Origin: an uncultured Bacillaceae bacterium
GTDB taxonomy: Bacteria; Bacillota; Bacilli; Caldalkalibacillales; Caldalkalibacillaceae
Reading direction: 5' to 3'
Assembly (NCBI GenBank): GCA_937967685.1
Contig: CALBTX010000086.1
Span: 1 to 6,910 of the forward strand
DNA: 6,910 nucleotides
Shown here: one piece after another, positions 1 to 6,332 of the stretch
Layout of the letters: every line of letters starts with the position of its first letter
Numbering within the stretch: the stretch's first letter is position 1
Notes under the pieces: model-generated
What the model was told of the DNA's origin: nothing
Seen by the model: only the letters and a program-made list of their open reading frames with translations
Databases searched by the model: none
Translations under genes and position numbers: made by a program

Positions 1-42
1 ATGAACAATAACAAGTTCTGCTCCATTCTCTACAATTTATGT

Positions 43-79
43 CAAAAAGAATCCCCCTGTTCATCGTTTTGAACAGGGG
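43..79 (-). terminator. Rho-independent terminator of odhB
   Basis: Read on the minus strand, a perfect 9-bp stem (CCCCTGTTC paired with GAACAGGGG, + positions 54-62 and 71-79) closes an 8-base loop and is followed by a T-rich tract (ATTCTTTTTG, 52-43). It starts 12 bases past the odhB stop codon, so it closes the odhAB transcript. No dihydrolipoamide dehydrogenase gene can therefore be co-transcribed directly downstream without read-through. Confidence 0.88.
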
Positions 80-91
80 TGTTTTCAAAAC

Positions 92-1474
92 TTATCCTTC
101 CAAAAGCAGCACTTCCGGATCCTCCAGCATATTTTTGATTTTGACGAGAAAGCTGACGGCTTCACTTCCATCGACGATCCGATGATCGTATGAGAGAGCA
201 ATATACATCATCGGTCTGTTTTCCATTCGGTCGTCATCCACGGCCACTGGACGCTTCTGAATTTTGTGCATGCCCAAAATGCCCACTTGAGGTGTGTTTA
301 GAATGGGGGTGGACAACAGGGAGCCGAACACCCCGCCGTTGGTAATCGTAAAAGTTCCTCCTTGCAGATCACGCAAACTCAAGGTGTTTGAGCGCGCTTT
401 TTCCGCCAAAGAGGCGATTTCCTGTTCGATTTCGGCAAAACTTAGGCGGTCTGCATTGCGTACGACCGGAACGACCAGACCTTCTTCGGTCGCCACGGCG
501 ATGCCGATATCATAATATTTCTTAACCACCATTTCATCGCCTTGAATTTCGGCATTCAACAGTGGAAAGGACTTTAAGGCGCCGACGACCGCTTTGGTAA
601 AGAAGGACATAAAGCCCAGATTGACGTCATGTTCTTCACGGAATGAGGCTTTACGCCGCCTGCGAATGTCTAAAATGGCTGTCATATCCACTTCATTAAA
701 TGTCGTCAACATCGCCGCCTGATGTTGCGCTTCGACGAGACGCCTGGCGATCGTTTGTCGTCTCCTGGACATGCGGATGCGCTCTACCGGCTTTTCCCAG
801 GCATCTGTGCCCGTTTCAGTTTTCGATTCAACAGCTTTCCGGCCATCTGTATTTGAACCTGCGGCTGGTTCAGCCTGAGGAGGAGAACCGCCGGCGCGTT
901 CCTCTCCTGCACGAGATGCTTCTGCGTAAGCTTTGACATCATCAGCCGTAATTCTGCCCCTTGGATCTCGGGCCCGCACTCGGTTTAAGTCAATCCCTTG
1001 TTCTCTGGCCAGTTTTCTGGCTCCCGGGGAAGCGACCAAAGGGGATGGAGATTGATCAACATTCCGCCGATCCTGCTGATGATCCGCCAGTTCCGCAGCT
1101 TCACCCGGGGATGCTGCATCTGTCCGGGAAGGTGTTTCCTCCTCTGATTGAACCGATGCTTCCTTCGTTTGAACCGCCGGGTCAGCGGCAGTTGGGGAAG
1201 CCGGTTCAGCGGCTGTTTGCTGCGGCGCCTCTTGCACATGTTCCTCTAAGATTGCAATCACTTCTCCGACTTCAACCGTATCCCCTGTCTGTTTGACAAT
1301 TTCTTTCAATTGCCCGTTATGTTCGGCATTCACTTCTAAATTGACCTTATCTGTTTCGATTTCGACCAAAATGTCCCCTTCGTTGACAGTATCCCCGGCA
1401 TTTTTTAACCAATGAGCGATAGTTCCTTCCGTAATCGATTCTCCCAATTCCGGTACTTTAATTTCAATCACCAT
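92..1474 (-). CDS. odhB: 2-oxoglutarate dehydrogenase E2 component, dihydrolipoyllysine-residue succinyltransferase
   Basis: This 460-residue E2 core of the 2-oxoglutarate dehydrogenase complex transfers the succinyl group from lipoate to CoA. The lipoyl domain spans about 1-77, with the lipoylated lysine K43 in the motif ETDKV. A Pro/Ala/Glu-rich flexible linker follows at 80-145. The peripheral subunit-binding domain lies at about 146-184 (ASPGARKLA to DDVKAY). A second linker leads to the catalytic acyltransferase domain (about 229-460), which has the active-site motif DHRIVDG with H431 and D435. One lipoyl domain is usual for this subunit. The start ATG has GGAGG six bases upstream, inside the end of odhA, and overlaps the odhA stop by 7 bases, which suggests translational coupling. 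The neighbouring E1 and the family pattern make succinyltransferase much more likely than a pyruvate or branched-chain E2. The protein is cytoplasmic. Confidence 0.96.
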   Translation of the reverse strand: MVIEIKVPELGESITEGTIAHWLKNAGDTVNEGDILVEIETDKVNLEVNAEHNGQLKEIVKQTGDTVEVGEVIAILEEHVQEAPQQTAAEPASPTAADPAVQTKEASVQSEEETPSRTDAASPGEAAELADHQQDRRNVDQSPSPLVASPGARKLAREQGIDLNRVRARDPRGRITADDVKAYAEASRAGEERAGGSPPQAEPAAGSNTDGRKAVESKTETGTDAWEKPVERIRMSRRRQTIARRLVEAQHQAAMLTTFNEVDMTAILDIRRRRKASFREEHDVNLGFMSFFTKAVVGALKSFPLLNAEIQGDEMVVKKYYDIGIAVATEEGLVVPVVRNADRLSFAEIEQEIASLAEKARSNTLSLRDLQGGTFTITNGGVFGSLLSTPILNTPQVGILGMHKIQKRPVAVDDDRMENRPMMYIALSYDHRIVDGSEAVSFLVKIKNMLEDPEVLLLEG

Positions 1475-4380
1475 GGACTACCTCCCGCGTTTGTCACTTG
1501 ATTGGCTTGGCGTATGTTCAGGGCTTCTTCCAAAATACGTCCTTGTTCCACTTCGTGAATGTCCGGCAGTCCTTCCGCAGGACTGGAACGTTCCGGCCGC
1601 CCGACATAGCGGACGGGAAGACGACCAGAAACAATGTTCTTCAGTCGCGGTTCTATATACGACCACGCGCCCATGTTTTGAGGTTCTTCCTGGACCCAGA
1701 CAACTTCTTGCAGATGATCAAAACGGTGGATGATCTGAGTCACTTCCTTTTCCGGGAACGGATACAGCTGTTCAATGCGGACGATGTGTAAAGTGTCGTT
1801 TGCCGCTTTGTTCGTCTCTAATTCTGACTGCAAATCAATCGCTATTTTCCCGGAACATAAGATTAATCTTCGCACCCGTTCAGGCTGCTGACCGAGAGCC
1901 GGCTCTTCCAGAACGGTGTGAAACTTCCCTTCGCTGAAATCCGTCCCCGGTGAAGCGGTGCGCCTATTGCGGATTAAACTTTTCGGACTCATCAAAATGA
2001 GCGGGCGAGCTTGCTCATCGTCAACAATGGCTGCCTGTCTGCGCAGCAAATGGAAATATTGGGCCGCACTCGTCAAATTGGCCACAAAACAATTGTTTTC
2101 GGCAGCGAGTTGCAAGTAACGCTCCAAACGGGCACTGGAATGCTCCGGACCCTGCCCTTCATAACCGTGAGGCAAAAGCATGACCAAACTGCACCGCTGC
2201 CCCCATTTGGCCCGCCCGGCTGAAATAAACTGGTCGATGATCACTTGCGCGGCATTGGCAAAATCGCCGTACTGGGCTTCCCAGACCGTCAGCGTATCTT
2301 CAGTGATAAAATCATACCCGTACTCAAATCCGAGGACCGATGCTTCAGAAAGGGGACTGTTAAAGATCGAAAAGGAAGCTTTCGCCTGGGGGAGGATATG
2401 CAAAGGCGAGTAACTCTTGCCCGTTTCGGGATCGTGCAGCATCAGGTGCCGATGGGCAAAAGTTCCCCGCTGGGTGTCCTGACCAGTAAGACGAATCGAT
2501 TTACCATCCGCAAGAATGGTTGCGAAAGCCAATGTTTCAGCCAAGCCCCAATCAACCCTGCCCCCGTCCTGCAGGGCATGCTTGCGGCGTTCCAAAATGC
2601 GTTTCAATTTGGGATAAATGGTGAATCCTTCCGGAGACTGCAGCAAATGAGCGTTCAGTTCCTGCAATACTTCGATCGGCACAGATGTTTGAATGTCATT
2701 GATCTCTGCCGAGACGTGATTCGGCGGTAAAACCCCTCCGTTATTTTTCTTGCTCTGGGCCTGTTTTTCTTTTGTTTTCATCTCTTCGTAAGCTGTTTCC
2801 AGTCTTTGCTGAACTTCCTTTTCCATCTGGTCGACCTGTTCTTTCGTCACCACCCCTGTCGATTGTAAAGAGTGCGCATATAAGGTGCGCACGGTCGGAT
2901 GTTGTTCAATTTTCGCATATAAAGCGGCCTGAGTGACAAACGGATCATCCATCTCATTATGTCCGTACCGGCGATAGCCGCATAAATCAATCAGAAAATC
3001 CTTTTGAAAACGCCGGCGGTATTCCAACGCCAAACGAACAGCGGCCAGGCAAGCTTCGGGATCATCGGCATTCACATGCACGATGGGAATTTCAAATCCT
3101 TTGGCCAAGTCACTGGCATACTCCGTTGAACGCGAATCTTCACTTTCAGTCGTAAAACCGAGTTGGTTATTGGCAATAATGTGAATGCTTCCGCCCGTTT
3201 GAAAACCCGGCAAACGGCTTAAATTCAATGTTTCGGCGACAATCCCTTCCCCCGGAAAAGCGGCATCGCCATGAATCAAAATGGACATGGCTCGTGTCAC
3301 ATCCTGGACGGGGAAGCCGGCTTGATCACGGTTCTCCTGTGCCGCCCGTGTAAATCCTTGAACGACGGGATTGACAAACTCCAAATGGCTCGGATTATTC
3401 GCCAGAGTGAGGTGAGCGCGTATTTCGTTTCCTTCTTCAAGTTGACGATCAGCCCCGAGGTGGTACTTCACATCACCCGTCCACCCGTAATTGATCCCCA
3501 TCGACCCTTCGGAAGGCACAAGTTCCTTATTCGGTGCATGGTGGAATTCAGAAAAAATAGCGGCATACGGTTTGCCTAAATTATGGGCCAGCACATTGAG
3601 ACGACCGCGATGGGCCATGCCGATCATAAAACTCCGTATTCCTTTGTGCGCTCCCTCCCTAACGATTTCATCGATCATCGGCACGAGCATATCAAGCCCT
3701 TCGATCGAAAACCTTTTTTGGCCGACGAATGTGCGGTGCAGAAAGCGTTCAAACCCTTCCACTTCGGTCAAACGCTCCAGGAGAGCGATCCGTTGATCAG
3801 CTGATATAGAATGATTGAAAATACGGTTCTCAACCATATGATTTAACCAGTTCCGCTCTTTGACATCGTAAACATGATCAAACTCATAGGCCAACGACTG
3901 AGTATGAATCTGTTTTAGCCGTTGGATGGCATCCCAGGCCGTATCCACACCAGGTGGCGCATCCGCCCAAATGATATCGGCAGGGATGACTCGCAAATCA
4001 TTCTCACTCAGCCCGTATGCTTTCGGATCCAACAGCCTTGGAGATTGCGCAACATCCTCCAGCGGATTGATGTTGGCTGCCAGATGACCGTAGCGCCGGA
4101 TATTTTGAGCAAGCTCATCGGCAGCAACCGCCTTTCTCAACACTGCTCCCTGAAGTTTCCCCGTATGCGTCGTCGTAATATCTTGTTCAACATCCTCCTC
4201 TGCCCCGCCGGTGTCCTGCCAGCCCGGCGGGGCTCCCCAACGTTCAAAGAGCGAACGGATATCTTCATCAACACTGTCAGGATCTGTTTCATACTGCTCG
4301 TATAACTCATGAACAATCCCCAAGTTGGGGCCGTAAAACGCCCGCCATGGCCTGTTCTGATTTCTATTGTGAGCTGCCAT
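1468..4380 (-). CDS. odhA: 2-oxoglutarate dehydrogenase E1 component, thiamine-diphosphate dependent
   Basis: At 970 residues this is full length for the family. E1 decarboxylates 2-oxoglutarate on thiamine diphosphate and passes the succinyl group to lipoyl-OdhB. The N-terminus has the PWRAFYGPNLG stretch (11-20 onward) typical of Bacillus OdhA, followed by the helical E1 segment. Recognisable sites are MAHRGRLNVL (255-264, active-site histidine H257), NPSHLEFVNP (329-338, H332), and the cofactor-binding segment GDAAFPGEG (371-379) leading to NNQLGF (404-409). A charged, Lys/Glu/Gln-rich linker at about 512-548 separates this half from the transketolase-like pyrimidine-binding half, which contains RGTFAHRH (638-645), LGFEYGY (683-689), WEAQYGDFANAAQV (700-713) and LPHGYEGQGPEHSSAR (736-751). 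The C-terminal domain ends with QEEPQNMGAWSYI (897-909). GGAGGT lies 8 bases before the ATG. It is first in the odhAB transcript. Confidence 0.97.
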   Translation of the reverse strand: MAAHNRNQNRPWRAFYGPNLGIVHELYEQYETDPDSVDEDIRSLFERWGAPPGWQDTGGAEEDVEQDITTTHTGKLQGAVLRKAVAADELAQNIRRYGHLAANINPLEDVAQSPRLLDPKAYGLSENDLRVIPADIIWADAPPGVDTAWDAIQRLKQIHTQSLAYEFDHVYDVKERNWLNHMVENRIFNHSISADQRIALLERLTEVEGFERFLHRTFVGQKRFSIEGLDMLVPMIDEIVREGAHKGIRSFMIGMAHRGRLNVLAHNLGKPYAAIFSEFHHAPNKELVPSEGSMGINYGWTGDVKYHLGADRQLEEGNEIRAHLTLANNPSHLEFVNPVVQGFTRAAQENRDQAGFPVQDVTRAMSILIHGDAAFPGEGIVAETLNLSRLPGFQTGGSIHIIANNQLGFTTESEDSRSTEYASDLAKGFEIPIVHVNADDPEACLAAVRLALEYRRRFQKDFLIDLCGYRRYGHNEMDDPFVTQAALYAKIEQHPTVRTLYAHSLQSTGVVTKEQVDQMEKEVQQRLETAYEEMKTKEKQAQSKKNNGGVLPPNHVSAEINDIQTSVPIEVLQELNAHLLQSPEGFTIYPKLKRILERRKHALQDGGRVDWGLAETLAFATILADGKSIRLTGQDTQRGTFAHRHLMLHDPETGKSYSPLHILPQAKASFSIFNSPLSEASVLGFEYGYDFITEDTLTVWEAQYGDFANAAQVIIDQFISAGRAKWGQRCSLVMLLPHGYEGQGPEHSSARLERYLQLAAENNCFVANLTSAAQYFHLLRRQAAIVDDEQARPLILMSPKSLIRNRRTASPGTDFSEGKFHTVLEEPALGQQPERVRRLILCSGKIAIDLQSELETNKAANDTLHIVRIEQLYPFPEKEVTQIIHRFDHLQEVVWVQEEPQNMGAWSYIEPRLKNIVSGRLPVRYVGRPERSSPAEGLPDIHEVEQGRILEEALNIRQANQVTNAGGSPW

Positions 4381-4410
4381 TCAATGATACCTCCAGCTAT
4401 GTTTGTATTT

Positions 4411-4439
4411 AGTATGCTTCATTATGGCCACAACATCAA
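4411..4439 (-). promoter_or_regulatory. Predicted sigma-A promoter of odhAB
   Basis: On the minus strand TTGATG (4439-4434) is followed after 17 bases by CATACT (4416-4411). Each hexamer matches the consensus at four of six positions. The predicted transcript start near 4404 gives a leader of about 25 bases carrying GGAGGT (4394-4389). No clear CcpA cre box was seen nearby, although odhAB is known to be under catabolite control in B. subtilis. Confidence 0.5.
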
Positions 4440-4472
4440 CTTGGAAGCATCAAACATAGAAAAAGCTTCATT
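4414..4472. repeat. Three copies of an ATGAAGC motif around the odhA promoter
   Basis: The octamer GCTTCATT occurs at 4416-4423 and again at 4465-4472. Between them, GAAGCAT (4444-4450) is the inverse complement of ATGCTTC (4414-4420). The inner pair makes a 7-bp inverted repeat with a 23-bp spacer that brackets the predicted -35 and spacer and overlaps the -10. This could be an operator or chance in AT-rich DNA; no regulator is identified. Confidence 0.35.
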
Positions 4473-4492
4473 TTCAGCCCACATGGTCAACC

Positions 4493-4523
4493 AAATAGAA
4501 ACAAAGCACCACTTTGAGGTGCT
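4493..4523 (-). terminator. Terminator of the polysaccharide deacetylase gene
   Basis: Directly after the deacetylase stop, the minus strand has AGCACC paired with GGTGCT (6 bp, + 4518-4523 and 4505-4510) around a 7-base loop, followed by TTGTTTCTATTT (4504-4493). The stem is short and the T-run interrupted, so some read-through into odhAB is possible. Confidence 0.6.
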
Positions 4524-4524
4524 G

Positions 4525-5436
4525 CTATTGACCCTGGGCTTTTTTGACAGGCGACTTCCATTCCTGCAAATTGAGCAATTCCGGAACAGTGACAAACTCG
4601 ATCCCTTCCTTTTGCAGACGAGGAATAATCACGTGCAGTGACTCCACCGTACCGGATAAATCCATCGTCCAATGTCCTCCGCTGTGCATCAAAATAATCG
4701 ATCCATAATCCGTATTGCTGAGAACATTATTGACAATTTCATCGACACCCGGTTCTTTCCAGTCCACTGAATCGACATTCCAGCCGACAACAGTATAATC
4801 CGTTTCTCCCAAAGCTTCCACCAGTTCTCTGTTTAAGGCGCCGTAGGGGGCTCTAAACAAACGCGGTCGAAAGCCAACAATTTCTTCGAGCACTTTTTCG
4901 GTCTCATTCACTTCCCAACGCATCCTGGCAATGCTTTCTTCCACTAAATGTGGATGCCAATATGTATGATTGCCAATCGCATGTCCCTCATCATGAATGC
5001 GCCGAGTCACCTCTCGATGCTCCTTTGCCCTGGATCCCATGAGAAAAAACGTCGCCTTGACATCATATTCGTCTAGTACATCCAAGACCTGGGGCGTAAA
5101 ACGGGTGTCCGGGCCGTCATCAAATGTTAAAGCCACGCGCTGATCATCAACAGAACCCCGCAAAACAAGCGTATTCGGATACTCTTGCTGCAGTACTTGA
5201 TTGGAGACTAGCACAGGTTCTCTCACTTCCGCTTCCGACCCGCCGTCAAGTGCGGCCAGACGGCCCGTCTCTTCACCTTTCACCGTCAGATCACTCGTTT
5301 CTTGCAAATATTCATCCTGTTGAGAGAGAGAGCCTTCACTGGGCTGCCGCTCACCGACTTCACAGGCGGCCAACATCAGGATCAGGCACAGCCCCAGGCA
5401 GAACATGATCTTCCGTTTGTTTTTTTGAGGTTTCAT
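4525..5436 (-). CDS. Lipoprotein polysaccharide deacetylase (NodB domain, carbohydrate esterase family 4)
   Basis: This 303-residue exported enzyme is predicted to remove acetyl groups from N-acetylated cell-wall or surface sugars. The N-terminus has a basic stretch, a hydrophobic core (10-23) and the lipobox L22-A-A-C25, so the mature protein should be lipid-anchored at C25 on the outer face of the membrane. An acidic, low-complexity tether (26-75) precedes the NodB domain (about 98-290). All CE4 motifs are present: TFDDGPD (104-110, catalytic D106 and metal ligand D107), HTYWH (157-161, metal ligands H157 and H161), RAPYG (195-199), DSVDW (222-226) and LMHSGG (249-254, catalytic H251). The enzyme should therefore be active. 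The substrate (peptidoglycan GlcNAc or MurNAc, or another polymer) cannot be read from the sequence. GGAGG lies 8 bases before the ATG. It is co-directional with odhAB but separated by a terminator and a promoter. Confidence 0.93.
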   Translation of the reverse strand: MKPQKNKRKIMFCLGLCLILMLAACEVGERQPSEGSLSQQDEYLQETSDLTVKGEETGRLAALDGGSEAEVREPVLVSNQVLQQEYPNTLVLRGSVDDQRVALTFDDGPDTRFTPQVLDVLDEYDVKATFFLMGSRAKEHREVTRRIHDEGHAIGNHTYWHPHLVEESIARMRWEVNETEKVLEEIVGFRPRLFRAPYGALNRELVEALGETDYTVVGWNVDSVDWKEPGVDEIVNNVLSNTDYGSIILMHSGGHWTMDLSGTVESLHVIIPRLQKEGIEFVTVPELLNLQEWKSPVKKAQGQ

Positions 5437-5465
5437 GACACCATCCTCCTCATCATTCTTAACAT
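5433..5465 (-). CDS. Possible 10-codon leader ORF overlapping the deacetylase start
   Basis: ATG at 5465-5463 is preceded five bases upstream by AAGGAG. It reads MLRMMRRMVS and stops at TGA (5435-5433), which overlaps the deacetylase ATG in an ATGA arrangement. The deacetylase Shine-Dalgarno site lies inside this ORF, coding for its two consecutive arginines (AGG AGG, rare codons in Bacillus). The peptide may be a coupling leader or a chance ORF; length alone gives no support for a function. Confidence 0.22.
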   Translation of the reverse strand: MLRMMRRMVS

Positions 5466-5539
5466 AAAATCTCCTTCATTTAGATTTCTCCACAAATTCA
5501 TTTTCATACAATAAAACTTCCCTACTTAACGATTAGGTA

Positions 5540-5569
5540 TTGAAATGGTGGACACAAAGAATGTACAAT
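5540..5569 (+). promoter_or_regulatory. Predicted sigma-A promoter of the ferredoxin gene
   Basis: TTGAAA (5540-5545) and TACAAT (5564-5569) are separated by 18 bases and match the -35 and -10 consensus at five of six positions each. Transcription would begin near 5576, giving a leader of about 45 bases that contains AAAAGGAGGAG (5601-5611). Confidence 0.65.
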
Positions 5570-5619
5570 AGCTATGAATATTTTTACTTACATCGTCCTA
5601 AAAAGGAGGAGAAACAAGC

Positions 5620-5856
5620 ATGGCACACGTGATTACTTCCCCTTGTATGGAAGAAAAAGCGGCATACTGTGTGGATGTATGCCCGGTTGACTGCATTCAT
5701 GAAGGGGAAGACCAATATTATATTGACCCTGACACATGTATTGATTGCGGAGCCTGTGTGGCCGAATGCCCGGTCATGGCCATTTATCCGGAAGAAGAAG
5801 TGCCGGAAGAAGAAGAAGCATTCATTCAGAAAAATGCTGATTTTTTTGCTGACTGA
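5620..5856 (+). CDS. Seven-iron ferredoxin ([3Fe-4S][4Fe-4S])
   Basis: This 78-residue acidic cytoplasmic electron carrier has cysteines at 9, 17, 21, 25, 40, 43, 46 and 50. The first half reads C-x7-C-x3-CP instead of the C-x2-C-x2-C-x3-CP of eight-iron ferredoxins. By analogy with Azotobacter ferredoxin I, C9, C17 and C50 should hold the [3Fe-4S] cluster and C21, C40, C43 and C46 the [4Fe-4S] cluster, leaving C25 free. The order and spacing, and stretches such as CPVDCIHEGEDQYYIDPD, resemble the 7Fe ferredoxin of Bacillus schlegelii. The single-cluster ferredoxin of B. subtilis is a different type. The tail is strongly acidic (PEEEVPEEEEAF, 57-68). A strong Shine-Dalgarno site sits 10 bases before the ATG. 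The gene stands alone between its own promoter and terminator, and its redox partner cannot be inferred from the neighbours. Confidence 0.94.
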   Translation: MAHVITSPCMEEKAAYCVDVCPVDCIHEGEDQYYIDPDTCIDCGACVAECPVMAIYPEEEVPEEEEAFIQKNADFFAD

Positions 5857-5912
5857 TTGGTCGCCTTTTTTAAACATATACAAAAACTTCAATGACAAAT
5901 CACTTCAACATG

Positions 5913-5947
5913 AGACAAAACCTATTTGAGCAGGTTTTGTCTTTTTT
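5913..5947 (+). terminator. Rho-independent terminator of the ferredoxin gene
   Basis: AGACAAAACCT (5913-5923) pairs perfectly with AGGTTTTGTCT (5932-5942) around an 8-base loop, and the 3' arm runs into a T tract (5942-5947). It begins 57 bases after the ferredoxin stop. The opposite strand lacks a T-run after the stem, so it acts on plus-strand transcripts only. Confidence 0.88.
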
Positions 5948-5959
5948 CTATCATCTGAG

Positions 5960-6003
5960 CGCCATAAAATGTAAAATACTAACGCCATAAAATGTAAAAT
6001 ACT
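5960..6003. repeat. Tandem pair of 21-bp direct repeats
   Basis: Two identical 21-bp units beginning CGCCATAAAATG and ending TAAAATACT lie at 5960-5980 and 5983-6003, separated by two bases (period 23). They lie in the gene-free gap between two convergent transcription units. They are too few, and have no unique spacer, to be a CRISPR array. Confidence 0.9.
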
Positions 6004-6009
6004 TAAACA
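5960..6009 (-). mobile_element. Possible solo end of an IS21-like insertion sequence
   Basis: Read on the minus strand, the repeat block starts with TGTTTAAG (6009-6002) and continues as two copies of a motif ending TTTTATGGCG. Ends that begin with TG and carry two or more closely spaced copies of a subterminal repeat are typical of IS21-family elements. No transposase or second end is in the window, so at most this is a remnant. The assignment is inference. Confidence 0.25.
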
Positions 6010-6029
6010 ATAAATGATCCGACAGATGG

Positions 6030-6075
6030 AAAAAAACGGTTGAAAAGGGAGACCTTCTGCCAGGCCTCCCTTTTC
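6030..6075 (-). terminator. Terminator of the YjcZ-like gene
   Basis: GAAAAGGGAG (6042-6051) pairs with CTCCCTTTTC (6066-6075). After one A/C mismatch, a further CCT/AGG pairing closes a 6-base loop. On the minus strand, five bases after the stem, comes a run of seven T (6036-6030). On the plus strand the following bases are only moderately T-rich, so action in both directions is possible but the minus direction fits better. Confidence 0.65.
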
Positions 6076-6138
6076 TTGGATTCTTTATTTATGCTATTGT
6101 TATGAAGAGGCATGATTTACAGGTGCGACGTTAAACGC

Positions 6139-6246
6139 TTACCAGCCTCCGAAGCAACCGCACCCAACGATAATCAACAATACAAACAGCACAACAATTA
6201 AAGAAAAGTTATTGAAAGGTCCGTATCCAGCAACAGCACTCATCAT
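6139..6246 (-). CDS. YjcZ-type tiny transmembrane sporulation protein
   Basis: This 35-residue protein reads MMSAVAGYGPFNNF, then a single hydrophobic membrane span (about 15-27, SLIVVLFVLLIIV), then GCGCFGGW. The core LIVVLFVLLIIVG closely follows the pattern of the YjcZ family of very short Bacillus membrane proteins, found in many copies in spore formers and linked to sporulation or the spore coat. Two ATG codons are in tandem; GGAGG is 6 bases before the first (6246) and 9 before the second (6243), so either may be used and the second would give 34 residues. The Cys-Gly-Cys near the C-terminus could form disulfide links in a coat, which is speculation. A sigma-K-like promoter upstream and a terminator downstream make it monocistronic. 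Biochemical function is unknown. Confidence 0.87.
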   Translation of the reverse strand: MMSAVAGYGPFNNFSLIVVLFVLLIIVGCGCFGGW

Positions 6247-6270
6247 CAGAATCCTCCTTCTAACAGGTGT

Positions 6271-6284
6271 TGTGAGATCTCACA
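6271..6284. promoter_or_regulatory. Perfect 14-bp palindrome in the leader of the YjcZ-like gene
   Basis: TGTGAGATCTCACA is its own reverse complement. It lies between the predicted -10 (ending at 6289) and the Shine-Dalgarno site, covering the expected transcription start. The half-site TGTGA resembles Crp/Fnr sites, but their spacing is 6 bases, not 4. It could be an operator for a dimeric regulator or a 5' end effect. Confidence 0.45.
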
Positions 6285-6288
6285 TTTA

Positions 6289-6316
6289 TACCATATGATG
6301 GTGATCAAGAATGTGT
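6289..6316 (-). promoter_or_regulatory. Predicted sigma-K-like promoter of the YjcZ-like gene
   Basis: On the minus strand AC (6316-6315) is followed after 17 bases by CATATGGTA (6297-6289), which fits the sigma-K pattern AC-N16/17-CATAnnnTA. The leader to the ATG would be about 35 bases. Expression in the mother cell late in sporulation would suit this family. Sigma-E, which shares the CATA -10 core, is the alternative. Confidence 0.5.
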
Positions 6317-6332
6317 CTGGACGTTACGGGAA

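Noticed and set aside
700..1296. Long open frames on the plus strand and in another minus frame opposite the odhB linker
   Set aside because: They arise from the GC-rich Pro/Ala/Glu linker code of odhB, lack ribosome binding sites and give compositionally odd peptides with no recognisable motif.
1468..1474. The 7-base odhA/odhB overlap as a frameshift or fusion
   Set aside because: Both proteins are full length with normal termini, and odhB has its own Shine-Dalgarno site. The overlap is ordinary operon coupling.
5480..5530. Sigma-H-like promoter for the deacetylase (TAGGGAAG ... AATGAATTT on the minus strand)
   Set aside because: The -10-like part matches well but the -35 has a mismatch and the spacing is longer than the usual 11-12 bases. 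No better promoter was found, so the deacetylase promoter is left unassigned.
5910..5990. A 26-codon plus-strand ORF starting ATGAGACAAAAC
   Set aside because: It has no ribosome binding site, lies inside the ferredoxin terminator and runs into the direct repeats.
5960..6003. A CRISPR array
   Set aside because: Only two units with a 2-base gap and no unique spacer are present.
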